From assembly GCA_032207245.1 (NCBI GenBank), contig CM063502.1, positions 133,265,205-133,329,204 of the forward strand: a stretch of DNA of 64,000 bases. Reading direction: 5' to 3'. This DNA is from Pardosa pseudoannulata (Eukaryota > Arthropoda > Arachnida > Araneae > Lycosidae). Position numbers and translations under genes: made by a program. The notes beneath the pieces are model-generated. The model was not told the origin of the DNA, did no database searches, and saw only the letters and a list, made by a program, of their open reading frames with translations. This document shows positions 9,641 through 20,757 of the stretch, in pieces (positions within the stretch are counted from its first letter, which is position 1; each line of letters opens with the position of its first letter).

Positions 9641-10858
9641 CTAGGGCATATAAGACCTTCCCGCAGCAATTATGCTTCGCCCCTCCATATGGTACCTAAA
9701 AAGGGAACGTTAAAATGGAGACCAGTGGGAGATTACCGTGCTTTGAATGCACAAACAATTAAAGACAAATACCCAATTTCTTGCATAGCCGATTTTACTG
9801 CTAACTGCACGGCACGAAAATTTTTAGTCATATTGATCTCATTAAGGCTTTCCATCAAATACCTATTCATCCAGATGATGTACATAAAACGGCAATTTCT
9901 ATGCCATTCGGGTTATTTTAAAGTACGCGCATGCAATTTGGCTTATGCAATGCGTCCGCTACGTTCCAACGATTCATAGATGAAGTCACCCGCGATTTGC
10001 CAGGCGTATACGCTTTCATCGACGATATACTCATTGCGTCTAAAGATCCTGAGGAGCATTACAATCACTTAAAAGCATTGTTCTCAAAATTACAGGAATA
10101 TGGCCTTTGCATTAATGTTCCAAAATGCATTTTTGGGACTTCCAATATTGACTTTTTAGGTTTTAATCTATCGGAAAAAGGAATACAACCGCTTCCCGAA
10201 GTAAAATGCATTTTAGATTTTCCTAAACCAAATACTTTGACGCAACTTCGTCGATTTTTAGGAATGTTTAATTTCTACAGATGTTTTGTACCTAAGGATG
10301 CATACATACTTGCTCCTCTCGTAAAATTTCTCGAAGGTCGCGCAAACAAAAAGAAATCTCGTTCCAATGTCCATGCTTCTCATGAACAATTAACTTGGAG
10401 CGAAATTCAAGAAAACGCTTTCTCTTCTGCTAAAAATGCCATTGCCAAGGCAGCCCTTTTAAGACATTCTATACCCGGAGCTCAATTGAGTATTTGGGTC
10501 AATGCTTCCGATGTCGCTGTTGGCGGCACTCTTATGCAACTCTCCGAGGAAAAATGGGAACAAATTGCTTTTTTCTCGATGAAACTAAATCAAAGTCAAC
10601 AGAAATGGTCAGCATATGACCGAGAACTCTTTTCTATTTATTCAGCAATAAATTCAAACACATGTTAGAGGGCCGAAATTTTCACATATATACAGATCAA
10701 AAGCCATTAATATATGCATTTAAACAAAATCCAAATAAATGTTCACCCCGACAATTAGCCACTTAGATTTAATTTCTCAATATTCCACCGATATCAGACA
10801 TGTGCAAGGTTCTAAAAATGTAGTTGCAGATACGCTGTCCAGAATAGATATTGATACT
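9641..10858 (+). pseudogene. Gypsy reverse transcriptase and RNase H
   Basis: MVPKKGTLKWRPVGDYRALN is the RT fingers. Motif A (HIDLIKAFHQIPIHP) lies near 9830 in a shifted frame. Bases 9931-10668 give FGLCNASATFQRF (motif B), YAFIDDILIAS (motif C, FIDD), FLGMFNFYRCFVP (thumb) and the RNase H start through KWSAYDRELFSIY. The RNase H end, YTDQKPLIYAF followed by VADTLSRID, is in a further frame and stops at the BEL insertion site. At least three frame changes make this inactive. Confidence 0.9.
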
Positions 10859-10863
10859 ATTAC
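10859..10863 (+). repeat. BEL target-site duplication, left copy
   Basis: ATTAC directly precedes the left LTR and is repeated at 15345-15349 directly after the right LTR. Five bases is the usual duplication size for BEL/Pao integrases. Confidence 0.9.
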
Positions 10864-11208
10864 TGTCGTAAAAGACAAGAGAATACAGTACAATTAAATC
10901 AATAGGTAAAGCAGAGAGGCCTTACCTCCAAATTTCCGATGGTACTGCTTCTCGTCAATTTTTCCCGGGCCGGGCTGTTTTGTTCTTGCATAAACACCTT
11001 GATTCCGTGTTTGGCATTAATAGCTCGAATACGTTTGTGAAAAAAGGAATAAACTTTATATACATTTAAAAAGAATTACAGAAAACTATGTACGTGTAAA
11101 AAGAAAGGCTAGCGAGAGTTCATCTCGACTGTTTACACATTCGCGGCAGACACCGACACTGAGTTCGTTTGTTGCGGTTACAGTTAGTTCGCCGGGGGAT
11201 TTCCCACA
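10864..11208 (-). repeat. BEL 3' LTR
   Basis: On the minus strand it begins TGTGGGAAATCC and ends CTTTTACGACA, the same ends as the copy at 15003-15344. It is bounded by the ATTAC duplication at 10859 and the purine tract at 11209. The two LTRs differ by scattered substitutions and small indels, so the insertion is not very recent. Confidence 0.93.
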
Positions 11209-11219
11209 TTCTCCCACCT
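11209..11219 (-). other. BEL polypurine tract
   Basis: Read on the minus strand, AGGTGGGAGAA abuts the LTR start TGTGGG. This is the expected position of the plus-strand primer. Confidence 0.7.
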
Positions 11220-11266
11220 TTGAGTTTTGAAATACCCTCCAAAACTCAAACTGAAGAAATGGAATG

Positions 11267-12868
11267 TCACAAGTTCAGTTTGACGGGTTCCTTCAGAACG
11301 CGACCATACCCAGAACGGCGAACTTCAGGTTCCCGAGAAAGATTCTCTTCATGTTCACTGTCAGGTTCTAAGGGATCATTCCTATGACAAGCTCCATTGT
11401 AGTCGTCTACAATTGGTGATGTTACGTTGAGCTTTGGAGAACTTTCAGTTTCACTAATCTCCAAGGGGTAAAGTCTTTGGACAGGCCGTAAGAAAGTTCC
11501 ATTCTTTGTCTTTAATTCTACCACTCGTACTCTTCCATCTTTTCCGGGGAAAGTTTTAATAACTTTGGCCAGCGACCAATCTATATTCTTGGTATTGGAA
11601 TATCCGATCAGCACTTCTCCTTCTTTGACGAAACACTCTTTATTATGTTTTGAAAATTCCCTTAACTGTCCCAAATATTCACTTCTGAACCGAAGTCTTA
11701 AATCTTGGCGTATTTTTTGTTTATACGCAAATCTCTTATTCAGTTTCTTCTCATCAATTAAAATTCTAGTTTTTACTTTAATCAACCCATCATCGTTTGT
11801 AAAAGTTTGCAAATGTAACTTCCGTACTTCCTCAAATGATTGTTCCTGGACTGTTCTCAAAATTATTTTCTCTGCTCGATCTATTTCTTCTAAATCTAAT
11901 TTTCCTTTTTTTCTGTTTTCTTTATTCTGGCAAATGCGACAAAATCTTTGTATCCAACCTATTGTTCTTACAATTTTGCGATACGATAAAATTCGAGTTG
12001 CATATTCGATAGTATCTACTTGGGCATTAATGGCTGACACGATGGTTTTGCTTTTCTTTGAGTTAACAATTTCCAAGTCTGGATCAATTTTAGAGATCGA
12101 CAACTTCAACCCTCTTTGTCTCTCCCACCAGCGGGTTTTTAACAGTTTTTGATGGTTGCATTCTGTTGAAGGGAGATCGGTAGGATTCATGGGACCAGCT
12201 ACATGTCTCCAGTTAACGGAATTACTCAGTCCTCGTATTTCCTGAACGTGATTGCGCACAAATGTAGCCCAATTTTCAGTTGCCTTGATCCAATATAAAC
12301 CATTGGCTGAATCTGACCAATAAATGACAGGTATGCCTTCTCCATTCTCCTTTTCAAAAGCTAAAGTAGTATGCTCCCACCCTCGGGGATGGAACTTGGC
12401 TGTGCTCAACAGAGCCTGTGCTTCCGATATCAATTTTGACAATTCTTCCGGGCTATAAACACTAAGAACGCAATTGTCGACGTAGAAAGAATTTCTTAGC
12501 TTCCCAGCAGTTACACCGTACTTCTCAAGGCGAAATCTATTCATCAGGGTTGGTATCAGTTCAATGAGATTAGGTTCTTCTTTTTCTACACAATCATTGA
12601 AAGGGGGGAAATTCTTTGCTTTGGCGGAGTCATCAAATACTGGTCTCACCTTAGTTGTTATGGAATTGTCCTTAAACACAGGAAGATACGGTAAAATAAT
12701 ATTTTTAATATTTTGAAAGAGAGGAACTTCCTCGGTGATATCTTCAGCTAACCAGTCTTTGAAAACTTTCTCGTAATCGGTCAACCTTCCCGTTCGTTCC
12801 AAGGATTTCACGCAACTAGCTGGTCTCTTTTCTGCTAGACTCGGTAAGCTAACTGAATACTCCCCTCT
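11267..12868 (-). pseudogene. BEL Pol remnant: RT ends, RNase H fragment, integrase zinc and tail
   Basis: This 514-codon frame (ATG at 12811; homology starts near 12868 in a frame shifted from Gag) is a collapsed Pol. It has the RT entry TTKVRPVFDDSAKAKNFPPF, then jumps from RFRLEKYGVTAG to SFYVDNCVLSV, so RT motifs A and B are gone while the YVDN box remains. It then jumps from KFHPRGWEHTT to a piece of RNase H and the integrase CRICQNKE zinc region. Finally it jumps over the DDE core to the C-terminal BEL domain (LREFSKHNK, VEGEVL-like, RLYPLE). The jumps keep the frame open, which is notable for a decayed element. Confidence 0.85.
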
Positions 12869-14745
12869 TCATCCCTAGTAACAGTCTGAAGAAAATGATC
12901 TTTTGCTACCCTTTCAAGATCTGACCTTAACAACTTAGTCCCTGGGTAACGAATGCCAATTGTATCAAGAGACCAATAATCAGATATGTCAAAGCTAGTT
13001 GTATGAAGCGATAACAAAATGTTAGAATTCTTCGTTTTTTCCTCTCCCGAATTTCCCAGAATTGTCCGCCCTAAATTCGTTCTCATAGCCAGTATCCCAT
13101 TTGATAAATGCTTGACTTCCCCAGTTAATAGTTTACTGGCACAGTCTGCGCCTAGTAAAACATGAATTTCGTTTGGACTATTTTCAAATAAGCAACAGTT
13201 TTCATTAATGGAAATATCACTTAAAAATATTCCCAACTCTTTCAATTCATCAATACATTCAAGGTTTTTCAATTTAGGAATAGGGGCACATATTTTCTTT
13301 TGATCCATTACTTCTATTTCAAAAGTGAAACTCTTATCTATATTGCTTAACTTAATAGAGTATTTCTTATGCCTTTCACTTTTCTCTATTCCTCCGAATA
13401 AACCATGAGTAATTGTTTCCTCTAAAATACACTTTAATTTCATTTTTTCAGTCACATACTTACTGACGTAGGATTTTTGTGAACCTAAATCTAAAATTAT
13501 CCTCAAAAATTTACTCGAGTTGTTGTTCCCATTAATGCATACAATTAAAGTCTGTAAAAGAACTTCCTTTGAACAAGAACTGTTCGTCAACACACTATTT
13601 TCACAGGTTTTTTCATCAGTGGTTTCATTAGAAATTTCATCTTTCTTTTTATTGTTTGAATAAAAACATAAAATCGATAAATGTCTTTTATTGCAGTGTT
13701 TGCAACGAACGCGTTTCTGGCATTGTTTACTCAAATGCTTTCCAGTGCAACGAAAGCAAGCGCCACGTTTAACCAGGATATTTTTCCTTTCATCTATAGT
13801 TAAATTTAGAGCATGTAAGCAATCGTCCGCTGACTCATGATAATTACTGCAAAACACACATGGCGAAAATTTATTGCCTATCAATTCAGAACTGAAAAGA
13901 TCGGCGGCAGTTGTTTTTCTTTTTTCATTTGGTTCCTCATAGCGGAAATGCTGTTTGCGATCTGGGAAAGTATTCTGATTTTCGGTTTTCGAAAGGGATG
14001 ACCTTTCTCGTGCAATCAATTGCTTTGATAAAAATGCTATTAATTTATTTACTTCATAATTCGAATTTTGCACTTCTTTGTTAAACTCCAAAAGTAAATC
14101 ATGAGGGAGCATTTTCAATAACATTCGGCATAAAACAGCCGAATAATCATTTGGTTTGACTTTTAAAGTTTCTAAACTTCTAGTTTCGGTTACAATTCTG
14201 TCATAAAGCTTTCGAAATGATTTAATATCATTTGAATTTTTCAATGGTGGGATAGCCAAAATATTTGAAATGTGCTGGTTTATCAAAATTTCTGATCGCC
14301 CGAATCTTTCTTTTAGACAAGAAATGCCGTTGTCATAATTTTCAGACGTTATAGCATAACCTTCAACAGTATGAAGAGCAGTTCCACCCAAATAGGCCTT
14401 CAAATAATTAAATTTACTTGTCTTATCTAAATACGCATTATTGTGTATCGCAGATTCGAATGAATTCCAAAAACTAAGCCATTGGCTTATTTCGCCGTAA
14501 AATTTCTGAATAGAGAGCTTGGGTAATTTAATCTGCATTTTATCTTGAAACTCATTCTCTAAGGATGAATTCTTAAGACTGGTATCGGGTGTAATTTTGG
14601 CAGATTTCGTTTTCGATTCTGATAATACGTGTATTTTCTTTCGAGCTCTAAATTTACAAGTAATTATTTCTTCCTTATATTCGATTGATGTATTTATGTC
14701 CGCGTCAATTTCCTTAGGATCTATGATTTTTTTGTAATTCCCCAT
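12835..14745 (-). pseudogene. BEL Gag, nucleocapsid and protease
   Basis: The 636-codon frame begins with the Gag region LPKLSIQKFYGEISQW and KFNYLKAYLGGTALHTVEGY, which is the DUF1759 domain typical of BEL elements. Two zinc knuckles follow, CFRCTGKHLSKQC and CKHCNKRHLSILC, each C-x2-C-x3-H-x4-C. The aspartic protease site reads ILDLGSQKSYVS, with DLG where BEL elements often have DSG. It reaches the RT spacer DYWSLDTIGIRYPG and loses frame near 12868 by a one-base change in a G run. Confidence 0.88.
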
Positions 14746-14917
14746 CTAGCGATTCCAGTTCTTTAGCGTGTTCAATCAAAAGTTCTAAAGATTCTTCTAA
14801 AGTATCCAAAATTGTTTCTTTGCTTAATTCGGCTTCTATAATTTTTATTTGTTTAGTAACCGACGTTCTTATTATTCCCCTTCTCTTTTTCATTCGTGCA
14901 ACCTCATCATCAGCCAT
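14714..14917 (-). pseudogene. BEL Gag N-terminus, out of frame with the rest
   Basis: The ATG at 14917 gives MADDEVARMKKRRGIIRTSV, a standard BEL Gag start with the RGIIRTSVTK motif, followed by an acidic coiled segment. It leaves the main Gag frame at a run of seven A (minus strand; T7 at 14727-14733). That is a one-base slip from the continuation at KIIDPKEID. A sequencing or replication slip in the homopolymer is the simplest explanation; programmed frameshifting is not usual here in BEL elements. Confidence 0.75.
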
Positions 14918-14980
14918 TTTTAACTACAAAGTTTCGATTTCGATTTCAAAAGTGTTTTCAATAATTTTCAATATAAGCCT

Positions 14981-15000
14981 GAATCCCGGCAGGGATGCCA
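14981..15000 (-). other. BEL primer-binding site
   Basis: On the minus strand TGGCATCCCTGCCGGGATTC begins two bases inside the 5' LTR. Its complement ends in CCA and has a T-arm-like GAATCCCGG, so it fits the 3' end of a tRNA. I could not assign the isoacceptor. Confidence 0.75.
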
Positions 15001-15002
15001 GT

Positions 15003-15344
15003 TGTCGTAAAAGACCACAAGAAAATACAGTACAATTAAATCAATTGGTAAAGCAAAGAAGCCTTACCTCCAAATTTCCGATGGTACTCTTCTCGTCAAT
15101 TTGTCCCGGGCCGGGCTGTTATGTTCTTGCATAAACACTTTGATTGCGTGTTTGCAATTAATGGCTCGAATACATTGGTAAAAAAAGGAATAAACTTTAT
15201 ATACATTTAAAAAGGAATTACAAAAAACTATGTACATGTAAAAGGAAAGGCTAGCGAGAGTTCATCTCGACTGTTTACACATTCGCGGCAGACATCGACA
15301 CTGAGTTCGTTCGTTACGGTTAGTTCGATGGGGGATTTCCCACA
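15003..15344 (-). repeat. BEL 5' LTR
   Basis: This is the second copy of the 10864-11208 LTR. It is the 5' one because the primer site and the Gag start lie on its low-coordinate side and the element reads on the minus strand. It should carry the element's promoter and its own AATAAA-type signal; I did not resolve these individually. Confidence 0.93.
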
Positions 15345-15349
15345 ATTAC
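15345..15349 (+). repeat. BEL target-site duplication, right copy
   Basis: ATTAC follows the right LTR directly and matches 10859-10863. The Gypsy reading frame resumes right after it. Confidence 0.9.
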
Positions 15350-16691
15350 AAAAGTGCAAATTTTAAATTTCAAAGAATTCGCAAACGCACAGAAGAATGA
15401 TCCAAAAATTCAAAATTTTCTTGAAACCAGTACTTTATTAATCAAACTAGAACTGAGACCATGCCAAACTTCAGACTGCAATTTGTGGTGTGATGTTTCC
15501 ACGGGAACTCCTCGCATTTTGTTCCAAATTCATTCCGCAAATTGATATTTCAGAACCTGCATAATCTTTCCCATCCAGGCGTAGCAGCTACGACTAAACT
15601 TCTTTGTTCCAGGTACGTTTGGCCTGGCACGAAACGTCAGATAAAGACAAGGGTCCAATCTTGTGATAAATACCAACGATGTAAAATTCATCGGCACACG
15701 AAGGCGCCACTTGGAACTTTTGCCCTTCCCGATACAAGATTTGCGCATATACACATTGACTTTATTGGCCCACTACCTCCATCTGACGGTAAACAGTACT
15801 GTATGACCATTGTAGACCGTTTTACTAGATGGGCAGAGGTAATACCAACATTTGATATGACAGCGCTGACTACAGCTAAATCCATTGTCCAAGGCTGGAT
15901 TTCCCCGATTCGGTTGTCCAGTTTCGATCACAACTGATCAAGGTAGAAACTTCGAGTCAGCACTTCTACGCGAACTTACTAACATACTTGGGTGCAATCG
16001 CATACACACCACTGCTTATCATTCGATTGCGAATGGTATGGCAGAAAGGTTCCATCGTTGTCTGAAAACTGCGATTACAACCTATGGCAACACAAACTGG
16101 ACAGAAACACTGTCACTCGTTCTTTTAGGTCTGCGTACAGCAATTAAAAATGACATTCAAGCCAGTAGCGCTGAATTAGTGTATGGCACTACACTAAGGC
16201 TTCCTGCAGATCTATTTACTACCGATAACTGTAACACATCTCCAGATCCTACATATGTGTTACAGCTTTGTGAATCCATGAGAAAACTTTCACCTCTCAA
16301 CCCTATAAGTCACGGCCATACTAATGCTTATGTGCACCCGTCTCTTTCATCATGCTCTCACGTATTTTTACGTGTTGATAATGTTCGACCACCATTAACT
16401 CCTCAATATACTGGACCTTATGCTGTAATTGAACGAAATGACAAAACATTTCTAATTAAAATTAATAATAAGTCAGTTACATTATCTCTTGATAGGTTGA
16501 AACCAGCATTTTATTTATCAGAATCACCTTCGCAATCTTATTCTCAACGTCAGACTTCTAAAAATTCTGAAGAAAGTAAAATTCAATCAAAAATACTGGT
16601 CCCTAAGGAGGATAAATGTACAAAAATAATAACCACTAGATCTGGTCGAAGAGTTCATTTTCCGAAACATCTCATTACTGTATATTGTTAG
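15350..16691 (+). pseudogene. Gypsy integrase, interrupted upstream by BEL
   Basis: After the BEL insertion the Gypsy frame picks up with KEFANAQKNDPKIQNF and then the H2C2 zinc domain: HNLSHPGVAATTKLL followed by CDKYQRCK. The integrase core is complete in its key residues: HIDFIGPLP (Asp), [10 protein letters not shown] (Asp) and [10 protein letters not shown] (Glu). The C-terminal domain reads [18 protein letters not shown] and DRLKPAF. A stop at 15543 and a frame change near 15900 break it. The natural stop is at 16689. Confidence 0.9.
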
Positions 16692-16896
16692 CTTCTGTGT
16701 GCATTTTGTTTGAATATCATTGGTTTTCCTTTTTTATGTTACTTTTTATGTTGTGTACTTTTTTTTGTTGTTGTTGTTCTTTTTATGTAACATTTTTTTT
16801 TTAATTTTGGTAGCATTTCATGTTAAATCTTTTAATTGTAAAAGAAAAAGAACTTTTTTAATGTTGTATTGATCGTTCTTTCGGGATACCCTCAGT

Positions 16897-17089
16897 CACT
16901 GGGGGGATACTCTGTGGTGAATCGCCGTAAGAGCGATAAATGAGAGCCAAAGGCTTACACAGTCTGGCAACCTTTTATGTAACCCGGAGAACTAAGAGTT
17001 GTAGTGAGATATAGTACAGAGTGGAACGATGAATAAAGTGTCATAATGAAATGCATTGAATAGTGTAATTATTTTATAATCTATTCACA
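16897..17089 (+). repeat. Gypsy polypurine tract and probable 3' LTR
   Basis: CACTGGGGGG at 16897-16906 is followed at 16913 by TGTGGTGAATCG, a plausible LTR start. An AATAAA at 17032-17037 and a CACA end near 17089 would give an LTR of about 177 bp. There is no second copy in the window, so the right boundary is a guess. Confidence 0.55.
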
Positions 17090-18010
17090 AAGTAGCAACC
17101 TTCTTCATTATGTATAAAGAAAGTACGTAGGTTGTTAAAATATACTTCTACCGAGAGCCCCGTACTACGATCGCATTATTAATCCATTAAAAAATGCGCA
17201 TTTTCTGGAACCGAAATCCAAAAAACGGTTGTTTTTCACCAAAAACTTACAATTACGGTTTAGCTGTACTATTATAAATAGAACCACACAAGTTCTATGT
17301 TTCATTTATAGCGCATCACACGGCTTTTTGCCTTTGAAGCACGTGTTGCAAGAATCAACTGATAACGCTTCTCCCCTGCTTTTTGTGAGAATAAAATTGT
17401 GGACGCGGCAAAGAGGTAAAAAAATGAGAAAAGGGAAGAAATCTTTCAGATTATCGTCAAAATTTAAATATATGTGAAATAAAAAAAATCGCTCCTTCCT
17501 TTATTTTTTTTTTTTTAATTTCCGAAAAAAATCTGTGTTTAACAATCTGTTTTCTTGAACAAACCCACAAGAATTTTCATGTTAGAATCATCCCTGAATG
17601 AGGAACTTGTTTCGTTATTTTTTGTAATTGGACCTTTAACAAATTTTGCTCCAAATTACATTTCCAAATTCGATGCACCTCCCCCTCCCCCCCAGCGTGC
17701 AGCAGCCACTTACGGTACTTATTAGTATCAGTTTCTGGAAACTTGCTCAAGGTCAGTTGTTGTGGACAGAAGAACACTCTCTCCTCTCCTCCCCCCTACA
17801 GCTATTCTTTGATGATTAGCCTACATCACCTTCGACTGCTCACCAATCAATGTCAAAGCCCCCCTTCTCTTTTCTTTCCTTTAACGGGAAATTACTATAA
17901 ACTGTACGCTGGTGAATAAAAAGGAAAGATAACTAACAAACTCTGCTTAGCGGGATCGTTGTTACAAAAGATGGAAAAATGATTTTTGGAGCAAAAAAAA
18001 TTTTTTTTTG
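17090..18010. other. No gene recognised
   Basis: AT-rich DNA between the two Gypsy elements. Short frames on both strands show no domain, and I see no clear repeat ends. Confidence 0.5.
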
Positions 18011-18011
18011 T

Positions 18012-18102
18012 TTTGGAGCAGTCTGGCGCAATTTACTTAAAAAAATGATAGTTTTGGAGCAGAATGGCGCAAAGATGTTGTTTTGGTGCAGTCTGGCGCA
18101 AT
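18012..18102 (+). repeat. Three irregular copies of a GGCGCAA motif
   Basis: The unit TTTTGGAGCAGTCTGGCGCAA occurs near 18013, 18051 and 18080, with one or two substitutions in each later copy. The spacings are about 38 and 29 bases. It directly precedes the truncated Gypsy RT and is not part of the RT reading. Confidence 0.6.
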
Positions 18103-18114
18103 TGGTGCAGCTGT

Positions 18115-18625
18115 TCCACCCCTGCAAGTTAAAGTTAGTGAAGAATCTTGGAAATATTTAGTAATTGCTACACATAGAGGATATTATCGCTTTTGTCGAA
18201 TGCCTTTTGGCATATCAGCAGCACCCATAATATTTCAAATATTGATGGACCAGTTTCTTATTGGAATCAAAGGTGTTACATGGTTTCAAGATGACATTGC
18301 AGTCGAAGGTCAAAATATACAAGAACATGCTCAACGACTTCGACAGGTATTTGAAATTTTTCGTAAGGTCGGTTTAAAACACAAATGTCAAAAACAGTTG
18401 TTCAAAGAAGAAATTAAATTTCTTGGACATGTGATTAACAAAACAGGCATTTCACCAGACATTGAACGAATACGCACTTTGAGAGAACCACCACCTCCAA
18501 ACAATGTTTTAGAACTCCGATCATTTTTAGGATCTGTGACTTATTATAGCCGATTTGTGAAGAATTTACAAATACTGTGCACACCCTTACATGTACCATT
18601 AACAAAAAATTCTTCTTGGGAATAG
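18115..18625 (+). pseudogene. Gypsy RT palm and thumb, truncated
   Basis: It opens in PPLQVKVSEESWKYLVIATH and continues with YYRFCRMPFGISAAPIIFQ (motif B). The catalytic box is FQDDIAV, where FDD or FIDD is usual. FKEEIKFLGHVINKTGI and LELRSFLGSVTYYSRFV form the thumb. A TAG at 18623 ends it; the RNase H follows in the same frame. Confidence 0.87.
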
Positions 18626-19100
18626 ACTGAACTTCATCAAAATGCATTCGAAAAAATTAGGGAAAGTATTTCATCTCCAGCTATACTGGTACATTTTGAT
18701 CCAAAACAACCAATAATTTTAGCTTGTGATTCATCAATTCGAGGACTTGGTGCAGTTATACAACATCGCATAGAGGGGGAACTGAAGATTATTGCTGCTG
18801 CTTCTAGAACTTTAACACCTGCTGAACGCAATTATTCAAACATAGATCATGAAGCCCTAGCAATTATGTGTGGATTATAAAAGTTCTATAAATACCTCAT
18901 TGGACACCATTTCATTATTCAGAATGATCATAAACCATTAGAACGCATATTAAATCAACACAAAGAAGTTCCAAGTCTAGCAGCCTCAAGGTTAACAAGA
19001 TGGGCTATAACTCTAGGTGCTTTCGATTACGAAATAGAGCATCGTTCTACCCAACAAATGGTGGTTCCAGATGTCTTGTCACGTTTGCCGTTACCAGATA
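18626..19100 (+). pseudogene. Gypsy RNase H with stops
   Basis: The reading in the RT frame gives ILACDSSIRGLGAVIQH (first Asp), SRTLTPAERNYSNIDHEALA (Glu) and, after a stop near 18878, FIIQNDHKPLERIL. It continues as ASRLTRWAITLGAFDYEIEH. The catalytic residues are still readable; only stops inactivate it. Confidence 0.87.
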
Positions 19101-20470
19101 AGAAAGTAAGTAAATTGGAAGATTCTTCATTTGTTTACAGCATTGCCAATCACACAATACATGAACTTACATTAACACGCCATACATTACGTAGATTTAC
19201 GGAAAAGGATTTCGTCCTATCAAAGGTAATTTTATATATTGAGAAAGGCTGGCCCTCAAAACAAAATATTGAAGAAGCACTTATTCCTTTCTTCGAGAAA
19301 AGATATGAGCTTACTTATGAACAAAGAATTTTGCTACTGAACAGTCGTTTAGTGATTCCAGAGAAATTAAGATATTTAGTTATTGATAAACTCCACGAAT
19401 CACATACTGGCATAGTTGCAATGAAATCTGTTGCCAGAATGTCAGTATGGTGGCCTGCCATTGATAGAGACATTGAACAAACAGTCAGATGTTGTAATGA
19501 TTGCAATGAACATCATCCAAAAATTGCTGAGTCTCCATTATTGTTATGAAACATCACTGGTAAACCTTGGGATAGAGTCCACATTGATTTAGCTCAACTT
19601 AATGGTGAAAATTGGCTCTTCATCATTGATTCTCATTCATGTTGGCTGGAAGTCTTTAAACTTAAAAATGGTACGTCATTAGATATCATAAAGTGATTCA
19701 GAAAATTATTTAGTTCTTATGGAATATGTCGGATAATTGTGTCTGACAATGGTCCACAATTTACTTCCACCGAATTTCGAGAATTTTGCGAGATGAATGG
19801 TGTAAAACATATTCAATCTACTCCTTATCATTCCATAAGTAACGGACTAGCAGAACGTGTCATGCACACATTTAAAACCCGCTCCAAGAAAACATCAAAT
19901 CAGTTTTCCAATCAAGAGCATCAGCTACAAGTTTTTTTATTTACTTATCGAGCAACCATACATCGAGCAACGGGTTGCACACCGGCGAAGCTATTTCTCA
20001 ACAGAGAACTTTCTACTCTGTTTGATAGGCTGAAACCTGACCACGTAAACGACGTGGAAAGCTTAAAATCAATATTTTATCATGATAGATTTTCTAGACA
20101 CAGAGACTTTGAAATTGGTGACAATATGTGGATTAAACGAGGAATTGACCAAACATGGAAACCAGGAACAATAGAGGATAAAACAGGTCCTTTATCTTAT
20201 AGAACACAGCAAGGTATGCATGTCCATGCTGATCATTTACGGAAATGAGAACAAGAACACATTGAACATTGTCAACAGTCACCAACACCTGTAGATAAAT
20301 CTGATGAAAAATCTACGCCAGAGACAGTTTCAGATCTCCAATCACCAGAGTCGGACGGTACAGATATCCATTTACCAGAAGTCACTACTCCCGAACAAGG
20401 AACTTTTCTTCGACGTTCCAATCGAATTAGACATGAACCTAAACGTTTCCATGAGGAATTTAACTATTGA
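19058..20470 (+). pseudogene. Gypsy integrase with stops
   Basis: VVPDVLSRLPLP ends the RNase H linker. The zinc domain is HESHTGIVAMKSVARM with CCNDCNEHH. The core reads RVHIDLAQLNGENW (Asp), IIVSDNGPQFTSTEFREF (Asp) and YHSISNGLAERVMHTFK (Glu). The C-terminal part is FEIGDNMWIKRG and GPLSYRTQQGMHVHADHLRK. Stops at 19547, 19694 and 20246 break it. Confidence 0.88.
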
Positions 20471-20553
20471 CTATTTAATGTTAATTTGTCGTGTTTTAAA
20501 TATTTGAATGTGTATTATCTGTTTAACAAATTTAATTTTAAGATGGGAAAAGA

Positions 20554-20757
20554 TGTAATGTATCTGGCAACAGCCAGAATAAAAGAACTCTGTATTAATT
20601 GGAATCTGGCAACACCAGATAGATAGAGAGAAAAACAAGAGAATTCTGTTTTGGGTTAAGAACATCAGAACAATAACTTTAAGCTTAAAATGTACATATA
20701 ACGTGATTTGTGAATAAATTTGTTTTCGTGAACATCTGCATCTTATATTAAGGCCCA
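20554..20757 (+). repeat. Probable 3' LTR of the second Gypsy element
   Basis: AAGATGGGAAAAGA is a purine tract just before TGTAATGTATCTGG. An AATAAA lies near 20713 and the segment ends AAGGCCCA at about 20757. These are the normal parts of a short Gypsy LTR, but no second copy is present to confirm the ends. Confidence 0.6.

Larger units (their letters stand above)
10864..15344 (-). mobile_element. BEL/Pao LTR retrotransposon, internally deleted, inserted in Gypsy
   Basis: Two LTRs of 345 and 342 bp, roughly 90-93% alike by eye, flank a minus-strand Gag-Pol region. A tRNA primer site, a polypurine tract and a 5-bp target duplication are all in place, so the insertion boundaries are exact. 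It interrupts the Gypsy polyprotein between RNase H and integrase, so it is younger than that element. The coding region lacks the RT catalytic core, most of RNase H and the integrase core. It was therefore either mobilised in trans or decayed after insertion. Confidence 0.93.
8282..17089 (+). mobile_element. Gypsy LTR retrotransposon, broken, host of a nested BEL element
   Basis: Gag, protease, RT, RNase H and integrase occur in Gypsy order (integrase last). The polyprotein is split at base 10863 by a BEL/Pao element and resumes at 15350. Several stops and frame changes are present outside the insertion. A 3' LTR probably starts at 16913 after a G-rich tract. No matching 5' LTR is visible. 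It runs plus, antisense to SETD2. Confidence 0.9.
18115..20757 (+). mobile_element. Second Gypsy element, 5'-truncated and degenerate
   Basis: The element starts inside the RT palm and runs through RNase H, integrase and a probable 3' LTR. Gag, protease and the first part of RT are gone. Stops at 18623, about 18878, 19547, 19694 and 20246 interrupt a polyprotein that otherwise stays in one frame for long stretches. Its RT and integrase resemble the K02A2.6-like Gypsy group more than the first Gypsy element does. Confidence 0.88.

Noticed and set aside
11565..12152. 195-codon plus frame
   Set aside because: Shadow of the BEL Pol frame on the opposite strand.
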